From Ulvibacter sp047614245 (GTDB lineage Bacteria; Bacteroidota; Bacteroidia; Flavobacteriales; Flavobacteriaceae), in contig JBLHIC010000003.1 of assembly GCA_047614245.1 (NCBI GenBank), positions 1-64,000 of the forward strand: DNA of 64,000 bases, written 5' to 3'. The stretch's first letter is position 1. Every line of letters starts with the position of its first letter. Under the pieces are notes generated by a model. That model saw nothing but the letters and a program-made list of their open reading frames with translations, did not search any database and had not been told where the DNA came from. The translations under genes were made by a program, and so were the position numbers. Positions 36,155-45,082 of the stretch are shown in pieces.

Positions 36155-36715
36155 TATACTGCTAATAATATGCTGAATTAAGTTATTAGCTATACTATTT
36201 ACACCCAACTTAGGTTATTTGCTTATGCATCTGCTTCCTCGCTTAATACGCAACTACTCGATGGCAGTCCACCTGCAGGCTCCTTTATAAGCTCTTCTGG
36301 TGCGTCTTCGAACGATCTTTGGGTAATCGAAACCTTCAGCTATAGTCATAGTTTAGACAGTCGAAATGATATTATTGGCACTAAGGTGTCTATTTCTAAA
36401 GAATACGACTCCGTCTCTCTTGGTTTTGGCCAAAATTATTCAAAACTTTTTAATGAAAAGAATACAGATAAATTCAGCCGATATCTGTCGTGTTGCATTT
36501 ACAATGGTACAGCGACAGACTATTTCTTTTCAAATAGCGAAGCCTTATCTACTGACGAATTTTATACTTCAGATTTTGATTTGTCACCTTATGATGCAAA
36601 TCAGTATGGCTTAGGAATTAATTATACAGATATATTCACAAAACTTCATATCGCTAAATTTGACCTAAAAAGTGTGAATTTAGAGTATAATTATTATAAG
36701 AGAAATAAGGTCTAA
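36155..36715 (+). pseudogene. Deletion remnant of a DUF3570 outer-membrane protein gene
   Basis: One open stretch lies between stops at 36181 and 36715, with no plausible start or signal peptide. Reading it gives LRLFAYASASSLN, then VIETFSYSHSLDSRNDIIG, then KVSISKEYDSVSLGFGQNYS. This matches the N-terminal half of DUF3570 proteins, which have a pattern of SFTFEFGVDSYSSASSD and SFSNEYDYTSFGFG. It then jumps to IYNGTATDYFFSN and EFYTSDFDLSPYDANQYGLG, then LKSVNLEYNYYKRNK, matching the last third of the family. About 200 middle residues and the start are missing, so an internal deletion is likely. DUF3570 comparison is from recalled family sequence. Confidence 0.7.
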
Positions 36716-36755
36716 GCTCCAGTATAATTAATGCTGGATTCAAATTTGTAATGGA

Positions 36756-37565
36756 TTAGTTCCTTACGAAATTATAAACCAGACCCACGCCATAACCGGG
36801 GCCCTGAAATGTATTGCGTCCATTTAAAACATAAGACAGACTTAAATAGGCTCCCCAATTACTGTTAAAAGACCTGAATAAAGTACCTCCAATTTTATGA
36901 AAATCACTACCGAATTCCTTAAAGTCTTGCGGAGCCGGAGTACCACGATAGTCAATCCCACCAAAGGAATGTTGGTAGTCATAATAGAAATCATAATACC
37001 ATTTTGATAGCGTCTTACCTGCTTTTAAAGTAACTGGGATGCTATTTGGAGTTGGTTCAAATCTATATGAATAACCACTTTGAAGCGTTGCAAACCATCC
37101 TGTGTGCCAATGATAATGGATTACTGCCCGTCCTTCAATAATAGTTGCTCGCTGTCCTAAATCATTAAGACCACCTGTTGTATAGTTACCTACAGGGGTA
37201 GAAAATCCACCAGCCAAACTAAGTTGAAGCTTTCCATTTCCTAATTCAGTTTTATTTACCCGATATTTAAGAAATAACGACATATCCTGCAAATCGCTAT
37301 TTTTATTGCTTGACATATATGGGAGAGAAAGTGAGACGTCGAAATCATTTGTGATTCCATAGGCGCCATATATATTTGCATAATAAAGACTCCGAGTAAG
37401 TCCTGTTTTATTTGTCCCTGCAAAATAGTCCTTCGAGTCTTCAAAACCGAGTCCAAAAACTACTGCTGCATTCCCTTTTTCATGGTAAAAACCGTCAATT
37501 TTTCCCTGAGAATAGAGTTTAGAAGATAAAAAAAGTAAGCAAAAAACGATGAGGTAGTTTTTCAT
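36756..37565 (-). CDS. Predicted outer-membrane beta-barrel protein
   Basis: A 269-residue exported protein with signal peptide MKNYLIVFCLLFLSSKLYSQ. It has twelve-odd alternating strands such as YGITNDFDVSLSLPYMS, LQLSLAGGFSTPVGNYTTGG, GWFATLQSGYSYRF and YGVGLVYNFVRN with C-terminal aromatic residues. It resembles outer-membrane 'transporter'-type barrels (a PF13557-like group of phenol-pathway MetA-type proteins), but I cannot name the function. It lies directly downstream of the DUF3570 remnant on the opposite strand. Confidence 0.8.
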   Translation of the reverse strand: MKNYLIVFCLLFLSSKLYSQGKIDGFYHEKGNAAVVFGLGFEDSKDYFAGTNKTGLTRSLYYANIYGAYGITNDFDVSLSLPYMSSNKNSDLQDMSLFLKYRVNKTELGNGKLQLSLAGGFSTPVGNYTTGGLNDLGQRATIIEGRAVIHYHWHTGWFATLQSGYSYRFEPTPNSIPVTLKAGKTLSKWYYDFYYDYQHSFGGIDYRGTPAPQDFKEFGSDFHKIGGTLFRSFNSNWGAYLSLSYVLNGRNTFQGPGYGVGLVYNFVRN

Positions 37566-37709
37566 AATAAAATATAAATCTTTGATAGTTTAATAGCCGA
37601 GCTTATATGACCTAAGAACCAGTAAATGTTTTGTTGTTGAAATAAAAACCTTTAGTTGAAATTTTAAAATCCGTCAAACTACTATTTATCGAAATAGTAA
37701 TGCATCCGC

Positions 37710-38201
37710 TTAATGGCAATTTACTCTTGTAAATCCTAAGTTAAACAAATGAAGATTTATTTCAATAAAATTATTTTTCGCGCTAATTAAAGCATCCAGT
37801 CTTTCTTCATAATTATTCGATTTAGACATTGCTTCCAAAAGAAAACTAGAAATAGAAACTACATCACCATAACCATTCTCTTGTCCAAAAGCTTTTACTT
37901 CATCTGCTAATGGAAGTGCCAATTTTTCTCTCCCTGAAACTCGGTATAACAAAATACCAATAAAGCCAAGCCCAAATACTAAAAAGCATATGAGCCGTTT
38001 GAAGGAAGTGCTATTTAATTCGCTTTTTTTACAACTACCATCTGGTGTCAATATCAAGTTTTCAAGATTTGGTAAATTCGCCAAACATTCTGGGCGTATT
38101 CTGCAAAAAAAATAAGTTAAGCAATGCTTAAAGATATTCCTTATTAAAGTAATTATAGTAAAAATGGAATGAAACCCCATTATTTTATGCCTAATCCGCA
38201 A
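37710..38201 (-). CDS. Hypothetical single-pass membrane protein
   Basis: I do not recognise this 163-residue frame. One clear transmembrane helix (LICFLVFGLGFIGILLY, about 70-86) separates a basic, cysteine-containing N-terminal half from a soluble C-terminal half. The C-terminal half has SSFLLEAMSKSNNYEERLDALISAKNNFIEINLHL, which reads as two amphipathic helices. The start is uncertain: an ATG at residue 8 (MGFHSI) is equally possible, and the N-terminal half looks unlike an exported sequence. It may be real or partly fortuitous. No repeats or family motifs help. Confidence 0.45.
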   Translation of the reverse strand: MRIRHKIMGFHSIFTIITLIRNIFKHCLTYFFCRIRPECLANLPNLENLILTPDGSCKKSELNSTSFKRLICFLVFGLGFIGILLYRVSGREKLALPLADEVKAFGQENGYGDVVSISSFLLEAMSKSNNYEERLDALISAKNNFIEINLHLFNLGFTRVNCH

Positions 38202-38267
38202 GAAATTTCAACATATGAGTTTGATATCTACTGAAGTTACCATATAACTTAGAAGTTTAAATAAAAG

Positions 38268-39179
38268 TCAATCTCTCACCAATGGAATCGTAGAGCAGCG
38301 CAATAGTCCCTCCTGTTTTGAAATTTCAGCATATGGAACTTCTTCAACTGTAAACCCTTCAGAACGCAGCCAGGCATTTAGTCTAGTGAAGTTTCTTTCT
38401 GAAATGATTACGTCTTCAGAAATAGAAAATATGTTGCTATTCATATTATACATTTCTTCCTTTGTGATTTGAAAGCAGTTTTCTTTTCCGAAGAAATTTA
38501 ATAACCACTCATACTCATCTTCATCAAGAAATCCATTCTTGTGGATAATTGCTTTTCCTTTTCCTATTGGCTGAAAACAGCAATCTAAATGCAGCGCATT
38601 ATCTCTTGCGACTGTGTTTGATTTCCTAAGGTTAAAAGACTTTACTTTTTTGTAAGGAAAGAGTTCTTGAATGTATTCGACCGCTTCCATGTTTGTCCGG
38701 GCCGTAATAAAGTCTGCATAATCTGCTCCTCGATAGGTCCCTACAAATATATAATCACCACACGGCATTACATCACCTCCTTCAGCGTGTACTTCTTTTG
38801 GAAGAATAATTCTCTTATTATTGGGAAGCTGAGACCAAACGTGTTCTAAGGCCTCTATCTCTTGCTCACGATCTGGCAGAATATTAGCTATAATGATCTT
38901 ATCTTCTATAACAAATGCTGTATCTCTTGAAAATATCTGATTGTAATTCTCAATGATTTCAGGGCGATATACTTTTACTTCGTATTTCTCGAAAACGGTC
39001 ATGACTGCATCCATTTCCTTAACCATATCTATATTCCTAGGATAAGTTCCCGCCTTGATATGCTCTACCGATTTTGGATCATAGGCATCTTCTATTTTTG
39101 GAACGGGACCATTACTGTCTGCCCTACCTAAAACAACGGCTCTCAGGCGAGAGGTTTCATCATTTACATTCAAGTTCAT
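38268..39179 (-). CDS. Dimethylargininase / arginine deiminase-like amidinotransferase
   Basis: A 303-residue guanidino-modifying enzyme. The pattern VNDETSRLRAVVLGRADSNG at the start and the substrate loop NYNQIFSRDTAFVIED are typical of DDAH/amidinotransferase enzymes. AEGGDVMPCGDYIF supplies an acidic cluster. ARDNALHLDCCFQPIG gives the catalytic His, and GLLRCSTIPLVRD supplies the catalytic Cys near the C terminus. All three parts of the Cys-His-Glu/Asp triad are therefore present. Substrate is not resolved (methylarginine, arginine or a transferase reaction). It is the last gene of the minus-strand run after gltA, whose terminator separates the two. Confidence 0.88.
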   Translation of the reverse strand: MNLNVNDETSRLRAVVLGRADSNGPVPKIEDAYDPKSVEHIKAGTYPRNIDMVKEMDAVMTVFEKYEVKVYRPEIIENYNQIFSRDTAFVIEDKIIIANILPDREQEIEALEHVWSQLPNNKRIILPKEVHAEGGDVMPCGDYIFVGTYRGADYADFITARTNMEAVEYIQELFPYKKVKSFNLRKSNTVARDNALHLDCCFQPIGKGKAIIHKNGFLDEDEYEWLLNFFGKENCFQITKEEMYNMNSNIFSISEDVIISERNFTRLNAWLRSEGFTVEEVPYAEISKQEGLLRCSTIPLVRD

Positions 39180-39197
39180 AGTATAGCAAAGATAAAA

Positions 39198-39223
39198 AAA
39201 GCATCCACTTTTGTGGATGCTTT
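39198..39223 (-). terminator. Intrinsic terminator of gltA
   Basis: A perfect 11-bp stem (AAAGCATCCAC / GTGGATGCTTT, 4-nt loop) lies 19 bp after gltA, with a T tract on the minus strand. Confidence 0.9.
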
Positions 39224-39242
39224 CATTTATTAAATCTTCCGA

Positions 39243-40529
39243 TTACCTTTCATCTACTCCTACAAAGGGGCGATGGTTCTCTCCAATATAAATTTGACGA
39301 GGTCTTCCAATTGGTTCCTTACGTTTTCTCATTTCCTTCCATTGTGCAATCCAGCCTGGTAAGCGCCCTAGCGCAAACATAGGAGTAAACATTTCCACAG
39401 GAATCCCTAATGAACGATAAATAATCCCAGAATAAAAATCCACATTCGGGTATAATTTACGATCCACAAAGTATAAATCTTCAAGAGCTTCTTTTTCAAG
39501 TCCTTTGGCTATATCTAATACTTCGTCTTCGACACCTAAATGCTCAAGGACTTCATCTGCCGCTTTTTTGATAATTTTAGCACGAGGATCAAAATTCTTA
39601 TAAACTCTATGTCCAAAACCCATTAAACGAAATGGATCATTTTTATCTTTAGCCTTAGCCATATATTTTTTGGTATCACCACCGTCCGCTTTTATCCCTT
39701 CAAGCATTTCAATTACAGCTTGGTTGGCACCTCCGTGTAATGGTCCCCATAGTGCAGCTATTCCAGCAGATACTGAAACGAAAAGTCCTGCATGAGACGA
39801 CCCTACCATTCTCACAGTTGATGTAGAACAATTTTGCTCATGGTCGGCGTGAAGAATCAACAATTTATCCAAGGCATCTACGACTACTTGATTGGCAACA
39901 TAATCACTGCTAGGTTTCTTAAACATCATTTGAAGAAAATTCTCAACATAACCTAAGCTATCATCTCCATAATCCAGAGGCAGTCCAACTCTTTTTCGAT
40001 AGGTCCAAGCCGTTAGCACAGGAAATTTCCCCATAATTCTTACGATGGCATTATACATCTCTTCATCGCTATCTACGTTTACCGATGAAGGGTTAAATGC
40101 AACCAAAGCAGAAGTCAATGATGATAATACTCCCATCGGATGAGCAGATTTTGGGAATCCATCAATTATCCTTTTAATATCTTCGTCAACATGTGATTGC
40201 TCTTTAATGTCTGCATGAAATTTAGCCAACTCTTCTGAAGTTGGCAACTCCCCAAAAATTAGCAGATAAGCTACTTCAAGAAAATCAGCTTTCTCGGATA
40301 GTTCCTCAATCGAATAACCTCTATATCGCAAAACTCCCCTCTCTCCATCAAGATAGGTGATTGCACTCTCACAGGCCCCTGTGTTTTTATAGCCCGGATC
40401 GATTGTGATTACGCCTCCAGTAACTCCACGAAGTGTCTTAACATCAATACCAAGTTCCTTTTCGGTTCCTTCGATTATAGGGAATTCATACTTTTTACCT
40501 TCGATTTCGAGCGTAGCTATCTTTGACAT
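39243..40529 (-). CDS. gltA: Citrate synthase
   Basis: Condenses acetyl-CoA with oxaloacetate, entering the TCA cycle. The 428-residue hexameric-type protein opens with IEGTEKELGIDVKTLRGVTGG and has ITYLDGERGVLRYRGYSIEEL. It also has LHADHEQNCSTSTVRMVGSS (active-site His), ALWGPLHGGANQAVIEML and GFGHRVYKNFDPRA (the second active-site His with Arg). VDFYSGIIYRSLGIPVEMFT supplies the catalytic Asp region, and PLDYGDDSLGYVENFL helps place it in the long-form group. The gene is 181 bp downstream of eno, whose own terminator sits in that gap. Malate dehydrogenase is at 10118-11044. Confidence 0.98.
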   Translation of the reverse strand: MSKIATLEIEGKKYEFPIIEGTEKELGIDVKTLRGVTGGVITIDPGYKNTGACESAITYLDGERGVLRYRGYSIEELSEKADFLEVAYLLIFGELPTSEELAKFHADIKEQSHVDEDIKRIIDGFPKSAHPMGVLSSLTSALVAFNPSSVNVDSDEEMYNAIVRIMGKFPVLTAWTYRKRVGLPLDYGDDSLGYVENFLQMMFKKPSSDYVANQVVVDALDKLLILHADHEQNCSTSTVRMVGSSHAGLFVSVSAGIAALWGPLHGGANQAVIEMLEGIKADGGDTKKYMAKAKDKNDPFRLMGFGHRVYKNFDPRAKIIKKAADEVLEHLGVEDEVLDIAKGLEKEALEDLYFVDRKLYPNVDFYSGIIYRSLGIPVEMFTPMFALGRLPGWIAQWKEMRKRKEPIGRPRQIYIGENHRPFVGVDER

Positions 40530-40652
40530 ATATATATTGAATTTAAATATTTTGGGAGCCGCTAAGATACGACATATTGATTAAAAGTCTATCACTTCCA
40601 GGGGCTCCATTGGTTAAATAATCCTTAAATATTCAGGAATTATTCTTATAAT

Positions 40653-40705
40653 GACTGCACATAAAAAAAGCCCTGTATAATACAGGACTTTTTTTATGTG
40701 CAGTC
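40653..40705 (-). terminator. Extended 25-bp inverted repeat / terminator of eno
   Basis: Arms of 25 bp (40653-40677 and 40681-40705) match except one base, with a 3-nt loop. The core is a CCTGTA/TACAGG stem joined to a seven-base T tract, so on the minus strand it reads as an intrinsic terminator for eno. Beyond the A/T tracts the pairing continues for ten more bases (GACTGCACAT / ATGTGCAGTC), which an ordinary terminator does not need. Confidence 0.9.
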
Positions 40706-40710
40706 TATGT

Positions 40711-42000
40711 CTATTTAACTTTAAATGCCTTTTCCTGAGGATAATAAGCAACCTCTCCTAATTGTTCTTCTATACGTAACAATTGATTGTACTTAGCCAT
40801 ACGGTCACTGCGAGAGGCAGAACCTGTTTTTATTTGACCACAATTTAAAGCAACGGCCAAATCGGCAATAGTATTGTCTTCTGTTTCACCGCTACGATGA
40901 GACATTACCGATGTATAGCCTGCATTATGTGCCATATTAACCGCCGCGATTGTTTCGGTTAATGTTCCAATCTGATTTACTTTGATAAGAATAGAATTCG
41001 CTGTATTTTCGTTTATACCTCTTGAGAGTCTTTCAACATTAGTAACGAACAAATCGTCTCCGACCAACTGAACTTTATCACCAACAATTTCAGTAAGATA
41101 TTTCCAGCCTTCCCAATCGTTCTCATCCATTCCATCTTCTACCGAAATAATTGGATACTTTGCACATAATTCGGCTAAGTAATCGGCTTGCTCTTTTGAA
41201 CTTCTAATTTTTCCAGAAGCTCCTTCGAACTTAGTATAGTCATATTTACCATCAACAAAGAACTCTGCTGCAGCACAATCTAGTGCAATCATAATCTCAT
41301 CGCCCAATTTATAGCCCGCATTGGAAACAGCTTTTGCTATTGTATCTAAAGCATCTTCAGTTCCGTCCAATGTTGGTGCAAAACCTCCTTCATCACCTAC
41401 AGCTGTGCTTAATCCTCTATCACGCAATACTTTTTTTAAGTTATGAAATATTTCACTCCCCATCTTCATTGCTTCAGAAAAATTAGCAGCTTTAACCGGC
41501 ATCACCATAAATTCCTGAAAGGCAATAGGTGCATCACTATGAGAACCTCCATTTATTATATTCATCATTGGCACAGGAAGTGTCTTTGCACTCACTCCTC
41601 CAACATAACGATAAAGAGGTATGCCAAGTTCATGAGCCGCTGCTTTTGCAGCTGCAAGAGAAACTCCTAAAATTGCATTAGCTCCAAGTTTTGCTTTGTT
41701 AGGTGTATCATCTAAATCGATCATAATTTTATCGATCATAGCTTGTTCAAAAACTGAAACGCCTAATAAAGTTCCTGCTATTTTTCCATTAACATTTTCA
41801 ACAGCCTGTAGCACTCCTTTACCCATATAGTCTTTACCTCCATCTCGCAATTCTACCGCTTCATGTTCTCCTGTTGAAGCTCCAGAAGGAACCGCAGCTC
41901 TTCCCATGTAACCATTTTCTGTTACTACGTCTACTTCAATTGTAGGATTTCCTCTAGAATCAAAAATTTGTCTCGCATGTATGTCTATAATAGCACTCAT
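40711..42000 (-). CDS. eno: Enolase
   Basis: Glycolytic enzyme that interconverts 2-phosphoglycerate and phosphoenolpyruvate. I start at MSAIIDIHARQIFDSRGNPT (42000); an extra in-frame ATG at 42009 would add MII. Motifs: VPSGASTGEHEAVELRDGG, PMMNIINGGSHSD, GDEGGFAP (catalytic Glu), IALDCAAAEF and SVEDGMDENDWEGW, in which Glu and Asp are metal ligands. Also VGDDLFVTNVERL (metal-binding Asp), LIKVNQIGTLTET (catalytic Lys) and MSHRSGETEDNTIADLAV. The 429-residue length is standard. The gene is the second of the carA-eno-gltA tail that follows the ribosomal cluster. Confidence 0.98.
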   Translation of the reverse strand: MSAIIDIHARQIFDSRGNPTIEVDVVTENGYMGRAAVPSGASTGEHEAVELRDGGKDYMGKGVLQAVENVNGKIAGTLLGVSVFEQAMIDKIMIDLDDTPNKAKLGANAILGVSLAAAKAAAHELGIPLYRYVGGVSAKTLPVPMMNIINGGSHSDAPIAFQEFMVMPVKAANFSEAMKMGSEIFHNLKKVLRDRGLSTAVGDEGGFAPTLDGTEDALDTIAKAVSNAGYKLGDEIMIALDCAAAEFFVDGKYDYTKFEGASGKIRSSKEQADYLAELCAKYPIISVEDGMDENDWEGWKYLTEIVGDKVQLVGDDLFVTNVERLSRGINENTANSILIKVNQIGTLTETIAAVNMAHNAGYTSVMSHRSGETEDNTIADLAVALNCGQIKTGSASRSDRMAKYNQLLRIEEQLGEVAYYPQEKAFKVK

Positions 42001-42033
42001 AATTATCAATTATTGTTAGCTTGTGAATATACG

Positions 42034-42080
42034 AAAAAGTGCTGTTATTATTGACAACTTCTCAATAATAACAGCACTTT
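42034..42080 (-). terminator. Intrinsic terminator of carA (19-bp perfect stem)
   Basis: Arms 42036-42054 and 42062-42080 are perfect 19-bp reverse complements with a 7-nt loop. On the minus strand they are followed by TTTTT. It lies between carA and eno and should end the upstream transcript. Confidence 0.9.
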
Positions 42081-42133
42081 ACAACAATATTTATACTAAA
42101 ACGTTTTCGTATTTTAATAGAAAAAAAGTCCAA

Positions 42134-43258
42134 TTAATGGACTTCTTTTAATGTGTTTGTTTTAATAAGATCGACGAACTCGTCAAACAAATAAGACGCA
42201 TCATGAGGTCCCGGGCTTGCCTCTGGATGGTATTGTACAGAGAATACTGGTTTATTCTTAATTCGTATTCCTGCGACTGTGTGGTCGTTCAAGTGTACGT
42301 GAGTGATCTCAATATTCGAATTCGCTTCTGTCTCCTCCCGATTGATTGCAAACCCATGATTTTGAGAGGTTATTTCTCCTTTTCCAGTCAATAAATTCAT
42401 AACAGGATGATTGATCCCTCTATGCCCGTTGTGCATCTTATATGTTGATACCTCGCAGGCCAATGCAATCACTTGATGTCCTAGACAAATACCAAACAAA
42501 GGTAATCCGCTATCAATTATTTCTCTTGCCGTTTGAATTGCAGCACTCAGAGGTTCCGGATCCCCGGGACCGTTGGACAGAAAATAACCATCTGGTTTAA
42601 AAGCCGCCATTTCTGAAAAACTAGCGTCATAAGGAAACACTTTGATATAACAATCTCTTTCTGCAAGGTTTCGTAGGATGTTCTTTTTAATACCAATATC
42701 CAGTGCTGAAACTTTATAAGTAGCTTCTTCATTTCCGAAGTAATATGGCTCCTTAGTTGAAACTTTACTGGCAAGTTCTAATCCTTTCATTTCAGGAACA
42801 TCTGCAAGTTGGATTTTTAGGGCTTCAAGGTTCTCAACTTCTGTAGTAATAACTGCATTCATTGCACCATTATCCCTAATATAATTCACTAAAGCTCGAG
42901 TATCAACATCACTTATCGCCAGTACATTATTGTCCTTCAAAAAACTTTCAAGAGTTCCGTTTGCAGCCGGTCGAGATTGGTGATAGCTGAAATTACGACA
43001 AATTAAGCCAGCTATCTTGATGCTACTCGACTCTACTTCCTCGCTATTCGTTCCATAATTACCGATATGGGCATTGGTTGCAACCATTAACTGTCCGAAA
43101 TAAGAAGGGTCTGTAAATATTTCCTGATAACCCGTCATACCAGTATTAAAACAAACTTCTCCAAAGGCTGAACCTTCTTTTTCACTGACTGCCTTTCCGT
43201 GAAAAATAGTGCCATCGGCCAATAAAATCAATGCTTTCTTTCTTGTTTGATATTTCAT
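42134..43258 (-). CDS. carA: Carbamoyl-phosphate synthase small subunit
   Basis: Glutamine amidotransferase subunit that feeds ammonia to CarB for carbamoyl phosphate, used for arginine and pyrimidines. The 374-residue protein has the N-terminal domain (ALILLADGTIFHGKAV, EVCFNTGMTGYQEIFTDPSY). The class I glutaminase domain begins near residue 185, with the nucleophile in LFGICLGHQVIALA and the His/Glu in FSVQYHPEASPGPHD. The catalytic triad is complete. carB is not adjacent in this window. It is separated from rplQ by 273 bp that contain only the rplQ terminator and AT-rich DNA. Confidence 0.97.
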   Translation of the reverse strand: MKYQTRKKALILLADGTIFHGKAVSEKEGSAFGEVCFNTGMTGYQEIFTDPSYFGQLMVATNAHIGNYGTNSEEVESSSIKIAGLICRNFSYHQSRPAANGTLESFLKDNNVLAISDVDTRALVNYIRDNGAMNAVITTEVENLEALKIQLADVPEMKGLELASKVSTKEPYYFGNEEATYKVSALDIGIKKNILRNLAERDCYIKVFPYDASFSEMAAFKPDGYFLSNGPGDPEPLSAAIQTAREIIDSGLPLFGICLGHQVIALACEVSTYKMHNGHRGINHPVMNLLTGKGEITSQNHGFAINREETEANSNIEITHVHLNDHTVAGIRIKNKPVFSVQYHPEASPGPHDASYLFDEFVDLIKTNTLKEVH

Positions 43259-43479
43259 CTTTTCTACAATTATTCGTCCTTAATAAGTTTATTGGAGCAT
43301 TCTAAATAGACATTCTCCAGAATATTGCATTATCGAGTGCATCCCATTATTCAATAATACTTTACAAAAATACTTTAATTGGAGTTCTTTTTAAAATTTA
43401 GAAATTAATAATTCTTAACAATTTAAGAAGAACAAACCACAACGCATGATAATGATTTAATACAACTAGAGCAAAAAAA

Positions 43480-43508
43480 AAGGGATAAGCATTAATTGCT
43501 TATCCCTT
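43480..43508 (-). terminator. Intrinsic terminator of the alpha operon
   Basis: An 11-bp stem (AAGGGATAAGC / GCTTATCCCTT, 7-nt loop) ends in a run of nine or more T residues on the minus strand, 23 bp after rplQ. It ends the long ribosomal cluster. Confidence 0.9.
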
Positions 43509-43531
43509 TATATCTATAAATGATATTTCAT

Positions 43532-44008
43532 TTATTCTTCCTCTTTCGATTCGTTAGTATTAACAGGAGGCGTTGCAACAGCAGCTCCACCACCACGACG
43601 ACTACGTCGCGTTGATTTCTTCTTAGTCACTTTACCTGCGTTATACAATTCATTAAAATCTACTAATTCAATCATTGCCATATCAGCATTATCTCCCAAT
43701 CGATTTCCAAGCTTAATAATACGAGTATATCCACCTGGGCGATCTCCTACTTTCGTAGCTACCTCTCTAAATAATTCAGCAACCGCCTCTTTTTGACGTA
43801 TTCTTGAATAAACGATACGACGATTATGCGTTGTGTCATCTTTAGATTTCGTAATCATTGGCTCCACAAATCGCTTCAACGCTTTCGCTTTAGCAACAGT
43901 TGTGTTAATTCTTTTATGTTCAATTAGGGAACAAGCCATATTTGCTAACATAGCAACTCTATGAGCCTTCTTTCTTCCTAAGTGATTTATTTTTTTTCCG
44001 TGTCTCAT
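43532..44008 (-). CDS. rplQ: Ribosomal protein L17
   Basis: Large-subunit protein near the exit tunnel. The opening MRHGKKINHLGRKKAHRVAM and ANMACSLIEHKRINTTVAKA are L17 signatures, as are GDRPGGYTRI and DNADMAMIELV. At 158 residues it carries a basic, low-complexity C-terminal extension (KKKSTRRSRRGGGAAVATPPVN) absent from the 127-residue E. coli protein but usual in Bacteroidota. It follows rpoA by 60 bp and is the last gene before a terminator. Confidence 0.98.
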   Translation of the reverse strand: MRHGKKINHLGRKKAHRVAMLANMACSLIEHKRINTTVAKAKALKRFVEPMITKSKDDTTHNRRIVYSRIRQKEAVAELFREVATKVGDRPGGYTRIIKLGNRLGDNADMAMIELVDFNELYNAGKVTKKKSTRRSRRGGGAAVATPPVNTNESKEEE

Positions 44009-44068
44009 GACATTTAATTTTAATCATCATCTTGCTACTACCCAATATGGGGAGCAAAATATGATGTA

Positions 44069-45061
44069 TTAATCTTTATCTAATTTATATTTTTGAAGGT
44101 CCATTCCGAAGTTTAGTCCTTTCACATTTACAAGTTCTTCTAATTCAGTAAGTGATTTTTTTCCAAAGTTTCTAAACTTCATTAAATCATTCTTATTAAA
44201 AGAAACTAGGTCTCCAAGTGTATCCACTTCCGCAGCTTTCAAACAATTAAGAGCACGAACCGAAAGGTCCATATCAACTAGTTTTGTTTTAAGCAATTGA
44301 CGCATATGCAAAGACTCCTCATCATACGTTTCAGTTTGAGCGATTTCATCAGCTTCTAGAGTGATACGTTCGTCACTAAATAACATAAAGTGATGTATCA
44401 ATGTTTTGGCTGCTTCTGTTAAAGCATCTTTTGGATTGATAGAACCATCGGTGATTATTTCAAAAACCAATTTTTCGTAATCCGTTTTCTGTTCTACACG
44501 AAAATTTTCAATGCTATACTTAACATTTTTAATTGGAGTGTAAATAGAATCGGTAAAGATAGTTCCAAGAGGAGCATTTGCTTTCTTATTCTCTTCTGCT
44601 GGAACATAACCTCTTCCTTTTTCGATAGTAATTTCGAAATTAAGGTTTACTTTGGCATCCATATGGCATATAACCAAATCAGGGTTTAATACCTGAAACC
44701 CGGAAATATACTTCTGAAAATCTCCCGCAGTTAACTGGTCTCCTCCATTAAGAGAAATAGTTACTGTTTCGTTATCAATTTCATCAATTTGTCTCTTGAA
44801 ACGAACTTGCTTCAGATTCAAAATGATTTCAGTTACATCTTCTACGACACCAGCAATTGTTGAAAACTCATGGGATACTCCTTCGATACGTATTGAAGTA
44901 ATTGCAAATCCTTCTAATGAAGAAAGTAATACTCTTCTTAATGCGTTACCAACTGTTAAACCATAACCGGGCTCCAAAGGACGAAATTCAAATTTCCCTT
45001 CGAAATCGGTTGAATTAATCATGATAACTTTGTCAGGCTTCTGAAAACTAAATACTGCCAT
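44069..45061 (-). CDS. rpoA: RNA polymerase alpha subunit
   Basis: Assembly platform of RNA polymerase. The 330-residue protein has the N-terminal dimerization domain (FEFRPLEPGYGLTVGNALRRVLLSSLEG, ITSIRIEGVSHEFS) and the flexible linker. The C-terminal domain (LDMDLSVRALNCLKAAEVDTLGDL, then FRNFGKKSLTELEELV) carries the UP-element contact helix-hairpin-helix. It follows rpsD by 21 bp, as in the alpha operon. Confidence 0.98.
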   Translation of the reverse strand: MAVFSFQKPDKVIMINSTDFEGKFEFRPLEPGYGLTVGNALRRVLLSSLEGFAITSIRIEGVSHEFSTIAGVVEDVTEIILNLKQVRFKRQIDEIDNETVTISLNGGDQLTAGDFQKYISGFQVLNPDLVICHMDAKVNLNFEITIEKGRGYVPAEENKKANAPLGTIFTDSIYTPIKNVKYSIENFRVEQKTDYEKLVFEIITDGSINPKDALTEAAKTLIHHFMLFSDERITLEADEIAQTETYDEESLHMRQLLKTKLVDMDLSVRALNCLKAAEVDTLGDLVSFNKNDLMKFRNFGKKSLTELEELVNVKGLNFGMDLQKYKLDKD

Positions 45062-45082
45062 AATGTGACTCGTGTGTTTTAT

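Noticed and set aside
36366..36614. Separate plus-strand frame of 82 residues
   Set aside because: It is out of frame with the DUF3570 remnant that matches known family patterns; no start or signal is seen.
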